A stretch of 64,000 bases of DNA from Rhodanobacter sp. LX-99. GTDB taxonomy: Bacteria > Pseudomonadota > Gammaproteobacteria > Xanthomonadales > Rhodanobacteraceae. Under the pieces are notes generated by a model. That model made no database searches, had not been told where the DNA came from, and saw nothing but the letters and a program-made list of their open reading frames with translations. The stretch lies in contig NZ_JAHFVL010000001.1 of the NCBI RefSeq assembly GCF_018599185.1, positions 2,046,001 to 2,110,000 on the forward strand, written 5' to 3'. The translations under genes and the position numbers were made by a program. Of this stretch, positions 40,570 through 50,900 are shown in pieces (the first letter of the stretch is position 1; each line of letters opens with the position of its first letter).

Positions 40570-41259
40570 TCAGCCATGCCGCAACGGCGGCAGCCAGCCG
40601 TGCACCGCGTGCTTGATCGCGCCGCGCAGATCCATCAGCCGGCGGTGGAAGAAGTGGCTGGTTTCGGGCATGCGCACCAGTTCGGGCCGGTGCGCCAGCG
40701 TCTCGACCCAGTCGAACACCGCCTGCGGTTCGACGATCTCGTCGGCCTCGCCCTGCACGATCAGCCACGGGCAGGTCGGCAACGCGATCGCCTCGAACGG
40801 CCAGCGCCCGACCGGCGGCGCGATGCTGATCAGTGCATCGGCGCGCAGGCGCACCGCGTTGGCGATGGCCACGTAGCTGCCGAACGAGAAGCCGGCCAGC
40901 CACAGCGCATCGTCCGGGCGCATGCGGCGCACCCAGGCCACCACCGCAGCCAGGTCGTCGCTTTCGCCGTGGCCCGTGTCGTAGTCGCCTTGCGAATTGC
41001 CGGCACCGCGGAAGTTGAAACGCACCGTATCCAGCCCGGATTCGCGCAGCGCCCGTTCGGCCATCGTCACCACCTTGTTGTGCATGCTGCCGCCCTCGAT
41101 CGTCAGCGGATGGCAGAGCACGGCCACGCCGCGGCGTGCGCAGGCGGGCTCGGCGACGTCGCTGATGGTCTCGAGCTTGCCGGCGGGGCCATCGAGCATG
41201 AAACTGGCGGCGACGTCCGGAAAGCTGGCAGGTTCGGCAGAGAGCTCGGTGGGATTCAT
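40570..41259 (-). CDS. alpha/beta hydrolase (COG2945-like)
   Basis: 229-aa serine hydrolase: nucleophile in GFSFGSYVA, oxyanion region HPLTIEGGSMHNK, acid in QGEADEIV and catalytic His in TSHFFHRRL. The family is small and mostly uncharacterised; substrate unknown. Divergent from the AcpH gene by about 50 bases and 16 bases before zapE. Confidence 0.85.
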   Translation of the reverse strand: MNPTELSAEPASFPDVAASFMLDGPAGKLETISDVAEPACARRGVAVLCHPLTIEGGSMHNKVVTMAERALRESGLDTVRFNFRGAGNSQGDYDTGHGESDDLAAVVAWVRRMRPDDALWLAGFSFGSYVAIANAVRLRADALISIAPPVGRWPFEAIALPTCPWLIVQGEADEIVEPQAVFDWVETLAHRPELVRMPETSHFFHRRLMDLRGAIKHAVHGWLPPLRHG

Positions 41260-41307
41260 GTGCACGATGATAACCGCCGGGCGGATCGGCTGCCGCGGAC
41301 GCTCCGC

Positions 41308-41901
41308 ATGAACCACCTGGCGCATGCGTTGCTGGCCGGCGACGACGAGGCCCTGCAGCTCGGCGGAATGCTGGGCGATTTCGTGCACGGGCAGCCGGAC
41401 GGGAGTTTGTTCCCGTCGCGGGTGATCGCCGGCATCCGCCTGCACCGGGCGATCGACGTGTACACCGACGCCCATCCCGAAGTGCTGGCGGCGAAGGCGC
41501 TGCTGCCATCGCCGTATCGACGCTATGCCGGGATCCTGCTGGACATGTGGTTCGACCGCTGCCTGGCGCGCGATTTTCCGCGCTGGAGTGCGCAGCCGTT
41601 GCCGGAGTATTCCGCCGCCCTGCGCGCCCTGCTGTGGCGGCAGGACGCGCTGCTGCCGCCACAGCTGCGGCGCTTCCGCGGTTACATGGAGACGCATGAC
41701 CTGCCGGCGGCGTACACCGATGACGACCTGCTGGGCGAGGCGCTGGGCGGCATCGGCCAGCGCCTGCGCCGCGCCAATCCGCTGGCCTCGGCGCTGCCGG
41801 TGCTGCAGCAGCGCGAGGCGCAGCTGCAGCCGCGCTTCGAGGCGTTCTTCCCGCAGGTGCGGGAGTTCGCGCGGGCGTGGGTCGAGGCGCACGTGGGGTG
41901 A
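41308..41901 (+). CDS. acpH: acyl carrier protein phosphodiesterase AcpH
   Basis: 197-aa HD-like enzyme that removes phosphopantetheine from ACP. MNHLAHALLAG at the start (41308), GGMLGDFVHG and IRLHRAIDVYTDAHP are the DUF479/AcpH signatures. Acting on ACP, it may touch the pigment ACP too, but it is not part of that cluster. Confidence 0.88.
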   Translation: MNHLAHALLAGDDEALQLGGMLGDFVHGQPDGSLFPSRVIAGIRLHRAIDVYTDAHPEVLAAKALLPSPYRRYAGILLDMWFDRCLARDFPRWSAQPLPEYSAALRALLWRQDALLPPQLRRFRGYMETHDLPAAYTDDDLLGEALGGIGQRLRRANPLASALPVLQQREAQLQPRFEAFFPQVREFARAWVEAHVG

Positions 41902-41987
41902 GCCCCCTTTCCACGCGAAGCGGGAACGGGGAAAAAAAGAATGCTGCCTGCGGGTTTTTGCTTTTGCTTTGGTGGAGCGCGGGTGGG

Positions 41988-42030
41988 CCCGTACCCTCTC
42001 CCCAACCCTCTCCCGAGGGGAGAGGGGGCC
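41988..42030. repeat. CCCTCTCCC-type short inverted repeat
   Basis: CCCTCTCCC direct pair followed by GGGGAGAGGG, forming a G/C-rich hairpin. Similar boiler-plate elements occur between genes of many proteobacteria; a related form is at 47714-47845. Confidence 0.5.
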
Positions 42031-42034
42031 AACG

Positions 42035-42060
42035 AAAACGCCGCCCGAAGGCGGCGTTTG
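42035..42060. terminator. bidirectional terminator between acpH and cytochrome c5 genes
   Basis: AAAACGCCGCC, loop CGAA, GGCGGCGTTT: a 10-bp stem with A and T tails on opposite sides. Confidence 0.82.
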
Positions 42061-42086
42061 GCGAAAGCTTGCCGGATCAGGCGAAG

Positions 42087-42608
42087 TTACTTCGCCTGAT
42101 CAGCCAGCCAGTGCACGGCGTTGGTCACCTGTTCGGCGGTGAGCGCCGGGTTGCCGCCCTTGGGCGGCATGAAGTTGCCGTCCGGGCCGTGGTAGCCCTC
42201 GATCGCGTGCTTGACCAGGGTGTCGATGCCCTGCGCCAGGCGCGGACCCCAGGCGGCCTTGTCGCCGGTCTTCGGCGCGCCGGCGACGCCGGAGCCGTGG
42301 CAGCTGGTGCACAGGTGGTCGTAGATCGCCTTGCCGTCGGTGGTGCCGCCGTAGGCAACCTGCGAGGCGGCGGCCTTGGCGGCGGCATCGGCGGCGGCCT
42401 GCATGGCGGCGCGGCCGGTATTGCCGGCGTAGACGGCGCCGTCCGGCGCGATCCGCGCGGCAACCTTGGCTGGCTGCTTCGGGTTGGTTTCCTTCGGTTC
42501 GTGGTCGTGGATCGCCAGCGCCGCGAAGATCAGCACCACCGTCAGCACGGCCAGACCGCCGATCATGATCGAGAACTGGCGCAAGACGCTCTGATCGGAT
42601 TTGCTCAT
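42087..42608 (-). CDS. membrane-anchored cytochrome c5 family protein
   Basis: 173-aa monoheme c-type cytochrome: one N-terminal membrane helix (about 14-33), an Ala-rich linker and a heme domain with C100-TS-C103-H104 and probable axial M147 (NFMPPKGG). Such proteins pass electrons in the periplasm to terminal oxidases. Start at 42608 (MSKSDQSVL). A possible promoter -10 (TATAAT, minus strand, 42808-42813) would give a leader of about 190 bases. Confidence 0.9.
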   Translation of the reverse strand: MSKSDQSVLRQFSIMIGGLAVLTVVLIFAALAIHDHEPKETNPKQPAKVAARIAPDGAVYAGNTGRAAMQAAADAAAKAAASQVAYGGTTDGKAIYDHLCTSCHGSGVAGAPKTGDKAAWGPRLAQGIDTLVKHAIEGYHGPDGNFMPPKGGNPALTAEQVTNAVHWLADQAK

Positions 42609-43102
42609 GGGACCGCTCACGCACGTACTCCTGTCAGTGGGCAGGACGGAGCGCCACGATGGCTGTTCCGACCTGCCTGAATTGCCTGTTGCTGTCGCAC
42701 CGGCCCGATGGACGCATCCCGGTGCGGATTGCCGTGCGTGAGTGCACGGCACGGATCACGTTTGCCGTTCGACCCGGATTCGTGGGTCGGACAGGCAACA
42801 GTCGGCGATTATAAACGAAGCGCGCGGCAAGTTTCAGGCCTCCGCGGCGACCCGCCGCGGCGACCGTGCCTGCCGCGGCAGCCCGCGCGGTGCCTGCGGA
42901 TGGCCCTGCAGCGGGCGGCGCCCCTGCCATCGGTCATGCCGGACCCATGTCAACCGGCATTGTTCAAGCTCGTTGATCTGCCCCTATGCTTTGATCCCGA
43001 GAGACGCGTGTCGGCATGGCCCGGCAGGCGTCCGTCATTTCGCAAACGCATGCTACGCAGTCGTGCGCCGGTCGGGCGCACCGTTCAATCCAGGAGTTTT
43101 AC
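42609..43102. other. 494-base intergenic region between divergent genes
   Basis: It holds a consensus minus-strand -10, TATAAT (42808-42813), with CTGAAA about 18 bases before it, and a weak plus-strand TATGCT (42985-42990). No convincing gene or RNA was recognised; the ORFs here lack coding bias. Confidence 0.5.
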
Positions 43103-44353
43103 ATGTCGCGTTTTTGGAAGATCGCGTTGATCGTGATTGCCGTGATCGTGGTGGCAACGGTGGGTTTCCGCCTGCTGCACAAGCCGTCCCCGGCGGGTAC
43201 CGCGTCGGCGCAGTCCGCCACCAAGAGCAAGGGCGGCAAGGACGGCAAGGATGAAACGCCGCCGGTGCCGGTCACCGTGGTGCCGGTGGTCAAGCAGAAC
43301 GTGCCGGTCTACCTGACCGCGCTGGGCACGGTGCAGGCGCTCAACACGGTCACCGTGAATCCGCAGGTGGGCGGCCAACTGCTCAGCCTGGAGTTCACCG
43401 AAGGCCAGCCGGTGAAGAAGGGCCAGGTGCTGGCGCAGATCGATCCGCGTACCTACCAGGCCGCCTACGACCAGGCTGCGGCGAAGCAGCGCCAGGACCA
43501 GGCGCTGCTGGAGACGGCGAAGAGCAACCTGACGCGCAGCCAGGACCTGGCCGCCCAGGGCTACATCTCGAAACAGGACCTGGACACCCTGCGCAACACG
43601 GCCGCCCAGTACGCGGCCATGGTGGCCGCCGATGCGGCCAGCGTGCGCGACAGCCAAGTGCAACTGGCCTACACCAAGGTGATCTCGCCGATCGACGGTC
43701 TCGCCGGCATCCGCAACGTGGATCCGGGCAACGTGGTGACCACCAGCACCGGCATCGTCACGCTGACCCAGCTGCATCCGATCAACGTGATGTTCACCCT
43801 GCCCGAGCAGAACCTCGACATGGTGCGTGCCGCCGCCGCCCAGAAAGGCGCCTCGCTGCAGGTGACCGCGCTGGACCGCACCGATGCGCACCCGATCGCC
43901 AGCGGCGGCGTGCTCAAGGTGATCGACAACCAGATCGACACCAGCACCGGCACGTTCCGCCTGAAGTCGGAGTTCCCGAACGACAGGAACGAATTGTGGC
44001 CGGGCCAGTTCGTCAACGTGCAGCTGCTGGTCAGCACCGTCGACGGCGGCCTGGTGATCCCGGCGCAAGCGGTGCAGCGCGGGCCGGACGGCGACTATGT
44101 CTACCAGGTGCAGGCCGACAGCACGGTGAAGATGCAGGCGGTGGCGGTCGCCGGTGAAGTGGGCGACAGCCACGTGATGATCGGCAGCGGCCTCAAGGCC
44201 GGCGACCGCGTCGTCACCGAAGGCCAGTTCCGGCTGAAGCCGGGCAGCAAGGTCAACGCGCTGAAGCCGGGCGAAGTGCCGGCGGCGCCGACCGCGGCCG
44301 AACTGGAGAAAGCCAAGCAGAGCAGCAAGGGTGGCGGTCGCCGTCGCGGCTGA
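43103..44353 (+). CDS. mdtA: RND efflux periplasmic adaptor (MdtA-like)
   Basis: 416-aa membrane-fusion protein: N-terminal anchor (IALIVIAVIVVATVGF), lipoyl/barrel-sandwich halves, alpha-hairpin (about 115-175), beta-barrel and membrane-proximal domain, ending in a basic GGGRRRG tail. TALGTVQALNTVTV and SPIDGLAGIRNVDPGN are family signatures. AGGAG precedes the ATG at 43103. It should pair with the two downstream permeases. Confidence 0.9.
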   Translation: MSRFWKIALIVIAVIVVATVGFRLLHKPSPAGTASAQSATKSKGGKDGKDETPPVPVTVVPVVKQNVPVYLTALGTVQALNTVTVNPQVGGQLLSLEFTEGQPVKKGQVLAQIDPRTYQAAYDQAAAKQRQDQALLETAKSNLTRSQDLAAQGYISKQDLDTLRNTAAQYAAMVAADAASVRDSQVQLAYTKVISPIDGLAGIRNVDPGNVVTTSTGIVTLTQLHPINVMFTLPEQNLDMVRAAAAQKGASLQVTALDRTDAHPIASGGVLKVIDNQIDTSTGTFRLKSEFPNDRNELWPGQFVNVQLLVSTVDGGLVIPAQAVQRGPDGDYVYQVQADSTVKMQAVAVAGEVGDSHVMIGSGLKAGDRVVTEGQFRLKPGSKVNALKPGEVPAAPTAAELEKAKQSSKGGGRRRG

Positions 44354-44455
44354 GCGGCCGCGCGCCGACAGTGCAACGCCACCGCAGTCGTGCGAAACCG
44401 GCCGTGCCCCGGCCATGATCGCGGCTGAACCCGCACCTACACGTTACGGATAGCC

Positions 44456-47400
44456 ATGGGATTCTCGACCCTCTTCATTCGCCGCCCGATCGCCACCTCG
44501 CTGTTGATGGTGGCGGTGCTGCTGCTCGGCATCCTCGGCTATCGCCAGCTGCCGGTGTCCGCCTTGCCGGAGATCGAGGCGCCCAGCCTGGTGGTGAGCA
44601 CGCAGTACCCGGGCGCCAGCGCCAGCACCATGGCGGCGCTGATCACCACGCCGCTGGAGCGCAACCTGGGGCAGATCTCCGGGCTCACCATGATGAGTTC
44701 GGATTCCTCCGCCGGGCTGTCCACGATCATCCTGCAGTTCTCGATGGACCGCGACGTCGACATCGCCGCGCAGGACGTGCAGGCCGCGATCAACCAGGCC
44801 AAGGGCACGCTGCCGGGCAACCTGCCGTATCCGCCGGTGTACAACCGGGTCAACCCGGCCGACGCGCCGATCCTCACCCTCAAGCTCACCTCCGACAGCC
44901 GCCAGCTGCGCGAGGTGAACGACCTGGCCGACTCGATCATCGCGCAGAAGCTGTCGCAGGTGCAGGGCGTGGGCCTGGTCTCGATCGCCGGCAACGTGCG
45001 CCCCGCGGTGCGCGTGCAGGTGAACCCGGCGCAGCTGTCCAACCTCGGCCTGACCCTGGAAGACGTGCGCAGCGCGCTGACCCAGGCCAACGTCAACGCG
45101 CCGAAGGGCACGCTGAACGGCAAGACGCAGAGCTACTCGATCGGCACCAACGACCAGTTGAGCGACGCGTCCGAGTACAAGAGCACCATCATCAGCTACA
45201 AGAACAATTCGCCGGTGCGGCTGTCCGACGTGGCCAAGGTGGTCGACGGCGTCGAGAACGACCAGCTCGCCGCGTGGGCGAACGGCCAGCCGGCGGTGCT
45301 GCTGGACGTGCGCCGCCAGCCCGGCGCCAATATCGTGCAGACGGTGGAGCAGATCCGCCGCGTGCTGCCCGAACTGCGCAGCGCGCTGCCGGCCGACGTG
45401 CATCTGGACGTGTTCGCCGACCGCACGGTGACCATCCGCGCCTCGGTGCACGACGTCGAGTTCACCCTTATCCTCACCGTGTTCCTGGTGATCGGCGTGA
45501 TCTTCGTGTTCCTGCGCCGGCTGTGGGCCACCGTGATTCCGTCGGTGGCGGTGCCGCTGTCGTTGATGGGCACGTTCGGCGTGATGGCGTTCACCGGCAT
45601 GTCGCTGGACAACCTGTCGCTGATGGCGCTGGCGGTCGCCACCGGCTTCGTGGTGGACGATGCGATCGTGATGATCGAGAACATCGTGCGCTACATCGAG
45701 CAGGGCCGCGACGGCAAGGAGGCGGCCGAGGTCGGCGCGAAGGAAATCGGCTTCACCGTGCTGTCGCTGACCGTGTCGCTGGTGGCGGTATTCCTGCCGC
45801 TGCTGCTGATGCCCGGCGTCACCGGCCGGCTGTTCCACGAGTTCGCCTGGGTGCTGACCATCGCGGTGACCATCTCGATGCTGGTGTCGCTGACGCTGAC
45901 GCCGATGATGTGCGCCTACCTGCTCAAGCCCGACCAGCTGCCCGAGGGCGACGACGCGCACGAGCGCCACGCCGCGGCCGGCAAGCGCACGGTGTGGTCG
46001 CGCACGGTGCATATCTACGAGAACTCACTGGACTGGGTGCTCGACCACCAGCGCCTGACCATGCTGGTGGCCGGCGCGGCGGTGGTGCTCACCGTGTTCC
46101 TGTACGTCGTGATCCCCAAGGGCCTGCTGCCCGAGCAGGACACCGGCCTGATCACCGGCGTGGTGCAGGCCGACGACAACATCGCCTTCCCGCAGATGGA
46201 GGACCGCACCAAGGCGGTCGCCGAGGCGCTGCGCAAGGATCCGGCGGTGGCCGGCGTGGCCGCCTTCATCGGCGCCGGCACCATCAATCCCACGCTCAAC
46301 CAGGGCCAGCTCTCGATCGTGCTGAAGGACCGCGGCGACCGCGACGGCCTGGACGAGCTGCTGCCGCGCTTGCAGCACGCGGTGGCCGGCATTCCCGGCG
46401 TGGCACTGTACCTGAAGCCGGTGCAGGACGTGACCCTGGACAGCCGCGTCGCCGCCACCGAATACCAGTACTCGCTGTCCGCGGTGAAATCGTCGGAGCT
46501 GGCCGGCTACGCCAGCCAGATGACCCAGGCGATGCGCCAGCGGCCGGAGCTGGCCGACGTGGACAACAACCTGGCCGACAACGGCAACGCGCTGAAGCTG
46601 ACCATCGACCGCGAGAAGGCCAGCCGCCTCGGCGTGCCGGTGCAGAGCATCGACGACACCTTGTACGACGCGTTCGGCCAGCGCCAGATCTCCACCATCT
46701 TCACCCAGCTCAACCAGTACCGCGTGGTGCTGGAAGTGGCGCCGGAGTTCCGCAGCAGCGACGACCTGCTCAACAAGCTCACCGTGCGCGGCAACGGCAA
46801 CGGCGCGCTCACCGGCAGCAACGCGACCAGCTTCGGCCAGCTGAAGTCGAGCAACTCGGCGACTCCGTCGGGCATCGGCAACACCGGCAACATCGGCTTC
46901 GAGATCGGCGGCGGCGGCACCATCCCGCTGTCCTCGCTGGTCAGCGCCCAGGTCACCAGCGCGCCGCTGGTGGTCAGCCACCAGCAGCAGTTGCCGGCAG
47001 TGACGCTGGCGTTCAACGTGGCGCCGGGCTACTCGCTGTCCGACGCGGTGGCGGCGATCCACGAGGTCGAGCGGCAGTTGAATTTCCCGCCGCAGATCCG
47101 AGGCGAGTTCGTCGGCAAGGCCGCCGAGTTCACCTCCTCGCTGGGCGACGAGGTACTGCTGCTGCTGGCCGCGATCGTGGTGATCTACATCGTGCTGGGC
47201 GTGCTTTACGAGAGCTACATCCACCCGCTGACGATCATCTCCACGCTGCCGCCGGCTGGTGTCGGCGCGCTGCTGGCGCTGATCATCTGCGGCATGAGCC
47301 TGTCGGTGGACGGCATCGTGGGCATCGTGCTGCTGATAGGCATCGTGAAGAAGAACGCGATCATGATGATCGACTTCGCGATCGAGGCGCGGCGCACCGG

Positions 47401-47695
47401 CCTCAACGCGCGCGACGCGATCCGCCGCGCCTGCCTGCTGCGCTTCCGCCCGATCATGATGACTACCGCCGCGGCGATGCTCGGTGCGCTGCCGCTGGCG
47501 CTGGGCAACGGCATCGGAGCGGAACTGCGCCGGCCGCTGGGCGTGTCGATCGTGGGCGGCCTGCTGCTGTCGCAGCTGGTCACGCTGTACACCACGCCGG
47601 TGATCTACCTGTACATGGAACGTTTCTCCGACTGGCTGGCCGCCCGCCGCGAGCGGCGCGCCCTGAACCACGCCCAGGCCAGCAGCGCGGCGTGA
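44456..47695 (+). CDS. mdtB: RND multidrug efflux permease, MdtB-like
   Basis: 1079-aa proton-driven trimeric pump subunit of the HAE1 family. IRRPIATSLLMVAVLLLG at the start; proton-relay region VVDDAIVMIEN in helix 4; FRPIMMTTAAAMLGALPLALG in the last helix block. A Gly/Ser/Asn-rich insertion near residues 780-820 makes it longer than usual. Second gene of an MdtABC-like operon. Confidence 0.92.
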   Translation: MGFSTLFIRRPIATSLLMVAVLLLGILGYRQLPVSALPEIEAPSLVVSTQYPGASASTMAALITTPLERNLGQISGLTMMSSDSSAGLSTIILQFSMDRDVDIAAQDVQAAINQAKGTLPGNLPYPPVYNRVNPADAPILTLKLTSDSRQLREVNDLADSIIAQKLSQVQGVGLVSIAGNVRPAVRVQVNPAQLSNLGLTLEDVRSALTQANVNAPKGTLNGKTQSYSIGTNDQLSDASEYKSTIISYKNNSPVRLSDVAKVVDGVENDQLAAWANGQPAVLLDVRRQPGANIVQTVEQIRRVLPELRSALPADVHLDVFADRTVTIRASVHDVEFTLILTVFLVIGVIFVFLRRLWATVIPSVAVPLSLMGTFGVMAFTGMSLDNLSLMALAVATGFVVDDAIVMIENIVRYIEQGRDGKEAAEVGAKEIGFTVLSLTVSLVAVFLPLLLMPGVTGRLFHEFAWVLTIAVTISMLVSLTLTPMMCAYLLKPDQLPEGDDAHERHAAAGKRTVWSRTVHIYENSLDWVLDHQRLTMLVAGAAVVLTVFLYVVIPKGLLPEQDTGLITGVVQADDNIAFPQMEDRTKAVAEALRKDPAVAGVAAFIGAGTINPTLNQGQLSIVLKDRGDRDGLDELLPRLQHAVAGIPGVALYLKPVQDVTLDSRVAATEYQYSLSAVKSSELAGYASQMTQAMRQRPELADVDNNLADNGNALKLTIDREKASRLGVPVQSIDDTLYDAFGQRQISTIFTQLNQYRVVLEVAPEFRSSDDLLNKLTVRGNGNGALTGSNATSFGQLKSSNSATPSGIGNTGNIGFEIGGGGTIPLSSLVSAQVTSAPLVVSHQQQLPAVTLAFNVAPGYSLSDAVAAIHEVERQLNFPPQIRGEFVGKAAEFTSSLGDEVLLLLAAIVVIYIVLGVLYESYIHPLTIISTLPPAGVGALLALIICGMSLSVDGIVGIVLLIGIVKKNAIMMIDFAIEARRTGLNARDAIRRACLLRFRPIMMTTAAAMLGALPLALGNGIGAELRRPLGVSIVGGLLLSQLVTLYTTPVIYLYMERFSDWLAARRERRALNHAQASSAA

Positions 47696-47713
47696 TTCCG
47701 CCGATGTTCCGTC

Positions 47714-47845
47714 TTGCTCCCTCCCCTGCCTGCAGGGGAGGGCCGGGGAAGGGTCATTCTTCGCCGCAAAGTCAAAAGCACCCCCCCCTCCCGACCAGGA
47801 GTTGCTTTGCCTTGCTCCCTCCCTTGCTCGCAGGGGAGGGCCGGG
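47714..47845. repeat. duplicated TTGCTCCCTCCC hairpin element
   Basis: Two near-identical copies (from 47714 and from 47812, 98 bases apart) of TTGCTCCCTCCC, a short centre, and GGGGAGGGCCGG. Each can fold into a GC-rich hairpin. They occupy most of the 294-base gap between the two RND permease genes. Confidence 0.65.
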
Positions 47846-47989
47846 CGACCGCGGGGAGTCCTTCAGATGGAGGAGCGCTCTTCGTGGAGTCCCGCAATCA
47901 ACCTTTTCGCGGCATGGACGTTGAGGGTGGGATGATTCGTTCGCGCGCCGTCTGCCGTACCCCGCCCATCCCCCGTCCACGTTGAATCC

Positions 47990-50900
47990 ATGAACATCTC
48001 CGGCACCTTCATCCGCCGCCCGATCGGCACTTCGCTGCTGGCGATGGGCCTGTTCGTGGCCGGCATGATCTGCTACGCCCTGCTCGGCGTGGCGGCGCTG
48101 CCGAACATGCAGTTCCCGGCGATCTTCGTGCAGGCCAGCCAGGCCGGCGCGGACGCCAGCACGATGGCGTCGACCGTGGCCGCGCCGCTGGAACGGCACC
48201 TGGGCCAGGTGCCCGGCATCGAGACGATGCGCTCGTCCAGCTCCGAGGGCCGCACCTTCGTCTTCATGATGTTCCGCAACGGCACCGACCTGGACTCCGC
48301 CGCGCGCGACGTGCAGGCGGCGATCAACTCGGCCGCACCGGACCTGCCCAGCGGCCTCAACGGCGCGCCCAGCTACCAGAAGGCGAACCCGAACGACGAC
48401 CCGATCATCGCGCTCGCGCTGACTTCGGCCACGCAATCGGCGGCCGACCTGTACAACCTGTCCGACACCCTGCTGGCGCAGCGGCTGCGCCAGTTGCCGG
48501 GCGTGTCGTCGGTGGAGATCGCCGGTGCGGCCACGCCGGCGATCCGCGTCGACGTGAACCTGCGCGCGCTGAACGCGATGGGCCTGTCGCCGGACCAGCT
48601 GCGCAATGCGCTGAGCGCGGCCAACGTGACCTCGCCGGAGGGCTTCCTGTCCAACGGCACCACCACCATGTCGGTCAGCGCCACCACCCAGCTGCACAGC
48701 GCGGACGAGTTCGCCCAGCTGGTGATCGCCAGCCGCAACGGCACGCCGGTGCGGCTGGCCGACGTGGCGAACGTCTACGCCGGCCAGCAGGATGCGTATC
48801 AGGCCGCCTGGTTCCACGGCAAACCGGCCGTGCTGATGTACGTCTACAAGAAGGCCGACGCCAACGTCATCGCCACCGTCGACCTGGTCAAGAACCAGCT
48901 GCCGCTGCTGCGCGAATACCTGCAGCCGGGCACCGTGCTGACCCCGTTCTTCGACGGCACGCCGACCATCCGCGCCTCGCTGCACGAAGTGCAGGCCACG
49001 CTGCTGATCTCGCTGGCGATGGTGATTCTGGTGATGGCGCTGTTCCTGCGCCGGCTCGCCCCCACGCTGATCGCCGCGGTGGCGGTGCCGCTGTCGCTGG
49101 CCGGCGCGTTCGTGGTGATGTACATCCTCGGCTATACGCTAAACAACCTCACCCTGCTGGCGCTGGTGATCGCGATCGGCTTCGTGGTGGACGATGCGAT
49201 CGTGGTGATCGAGAACATCATCCGCCACATCGACGGCGGCATGTCGCGCATGCAGGCGACCCTGGCCGGCGCGCGCGAGATCGGCTTCACCATCGTCTCG
49301 ATCACCGCCTCGCTGATCGCCGTGTTCATCCCGCTGCTGTTCGCCGGCGGCGTCACCGGCATGTTCATGCACGAGTTCTCGGTGACCCTGGTCTCGGCGA
49401 TCGTGGTCTCCGCGCTGGTCTCGCTGACGCTGACGCCGGCGCTGTGCGGCCGCTTCCTCGGCGGGCATGCCGCAAGGGAAAAGGCGCAGCCGTCGCGGCT
49501 TGCGCGCACATTGGACGGTTTCCACGCCGGCATGCTGCGCGTGTACACCCGCGCGCTGAACTTCTCGCTGCGCCACGCGCTGCTGTTCTCGCTGACTCCG
49601 CTGGTGCTGATCGTGGCCACGTTCTACCTGTTCGGCGTGGTCAAGGCCGGCCTGTTCCCGGCGCAGGACACCGGCCTGATCTGGGGCCGCGCCAGTTCCA
49701 GCGCCACCGTGTCGTTCGCCGAAAGCAGGCAGCGGCTGGAACGGCTCACCGCGATGCTGATGGCCGACCCCGATGTCGCCACCGTGGGCTCGCGCCTGGG
49801 CAGCAGCCGGCAGGGCACCAGCGGCTCGTTCAACATCGACCTGAAGACCCGCGCCGAAGGCCGCCAGGACGACACCTTCGCGGTGCTCGCGCGGCTCAGC
49901 GCGAAGGCCGCGAACTACCCCGACCTCAACCTGCGCCTGCGCCCGGTGCAGGACCTGCCCAGCGGCGGTGGCGGCGGCACCAGCCAGGGCGCGCAATACC
50001 AGGTGTCGCTGCAGGGCAACGACCTGGCCAGCCTGCAGGAGTGGCTGCCGAAACTGCAGGCCGAGCTGAAGAAGAACCCGAAGCTGCGCGACGTCGGCAC
50101 CGACGTCGACGAGGCCGGCCTGCGCCAGAACATCGTGATCGACCGCGACAAGGCCGCGCGGCTCGGCGTGTCGATCGGCAGCATCGACGGCGCGCTGTAC
50201 GACGCGTTCGGCCAGCGCCAGGTGTCCACCATCTACTCGGACATCAACCAGTACCAGGTGGTGGTCAACGCGCTGCCCGAACAGACCGCCACGCCGGAGG
50301 CGCTCAACCGCATCTACGTGCGCTCCAGCAGCGGCCAGATGATCCCGATCACCGCGTTCGCGCGGCAGGAGCCGGGGCTGGCGCCGTCGCAGATCACCCA
50401 CGAAAACCAGTACACCACGATGGACTTGAGCTTCAACCTCGCGCCCGACGTGAGCATGGGCGAGGCGATGGCGATCATCCAGTCCACCGTGAAGAACATG
50501 CGCATGCCCGGCGACATCCGGGTGCAGATGGGCAACGACTTCCGCCGCTTCCAGCAGTCGCAGAGCGGCATGGGCTGGCTGATCCTGGCCGCCGTGCTCA
50601 CCGTCTACATCGTGCTCGGCATGCTGTACGAGAACCTGGTCCACCCGATCACCATCCTGTCCACCCTGCCGGCCGCCGGCGTGGGTGCGCTGCTGGCGCT
50701 GTGGCTGACCGACACCGAGCTGTCGGTGGTGGCGCAGATCGCACTGGTGCTGTTGATCGGCATCGTCAAGAAAAACGCGATCATGATGATCGACTTCGCC
50801 CTGGTCGCCGAACGCGAACACGGCAAGCCGCCGCTGGAAGCCGCACGCGAAGCGTGCATCGTGCGCTTCCGCCCGATCATGATGACCACCATGGTCGCCA

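Noticed and set aside
42708..43130. 140-aa plus-strand ORF in the gap before the RND adaptor
   Set aside because: Codon third-position bias and composition do not match neighbours, it has no ribosome binding site, and it runs into the adaptor gene in another frame.
46025..48985. 986-aa minus-strand ORF across both RND permease genes
   Set aside because: It spans two real genes and their gap, is rich in Arg/His/Gln/Val repeats, and has no recognisable domain; an antisense shadow of high GC sequence.
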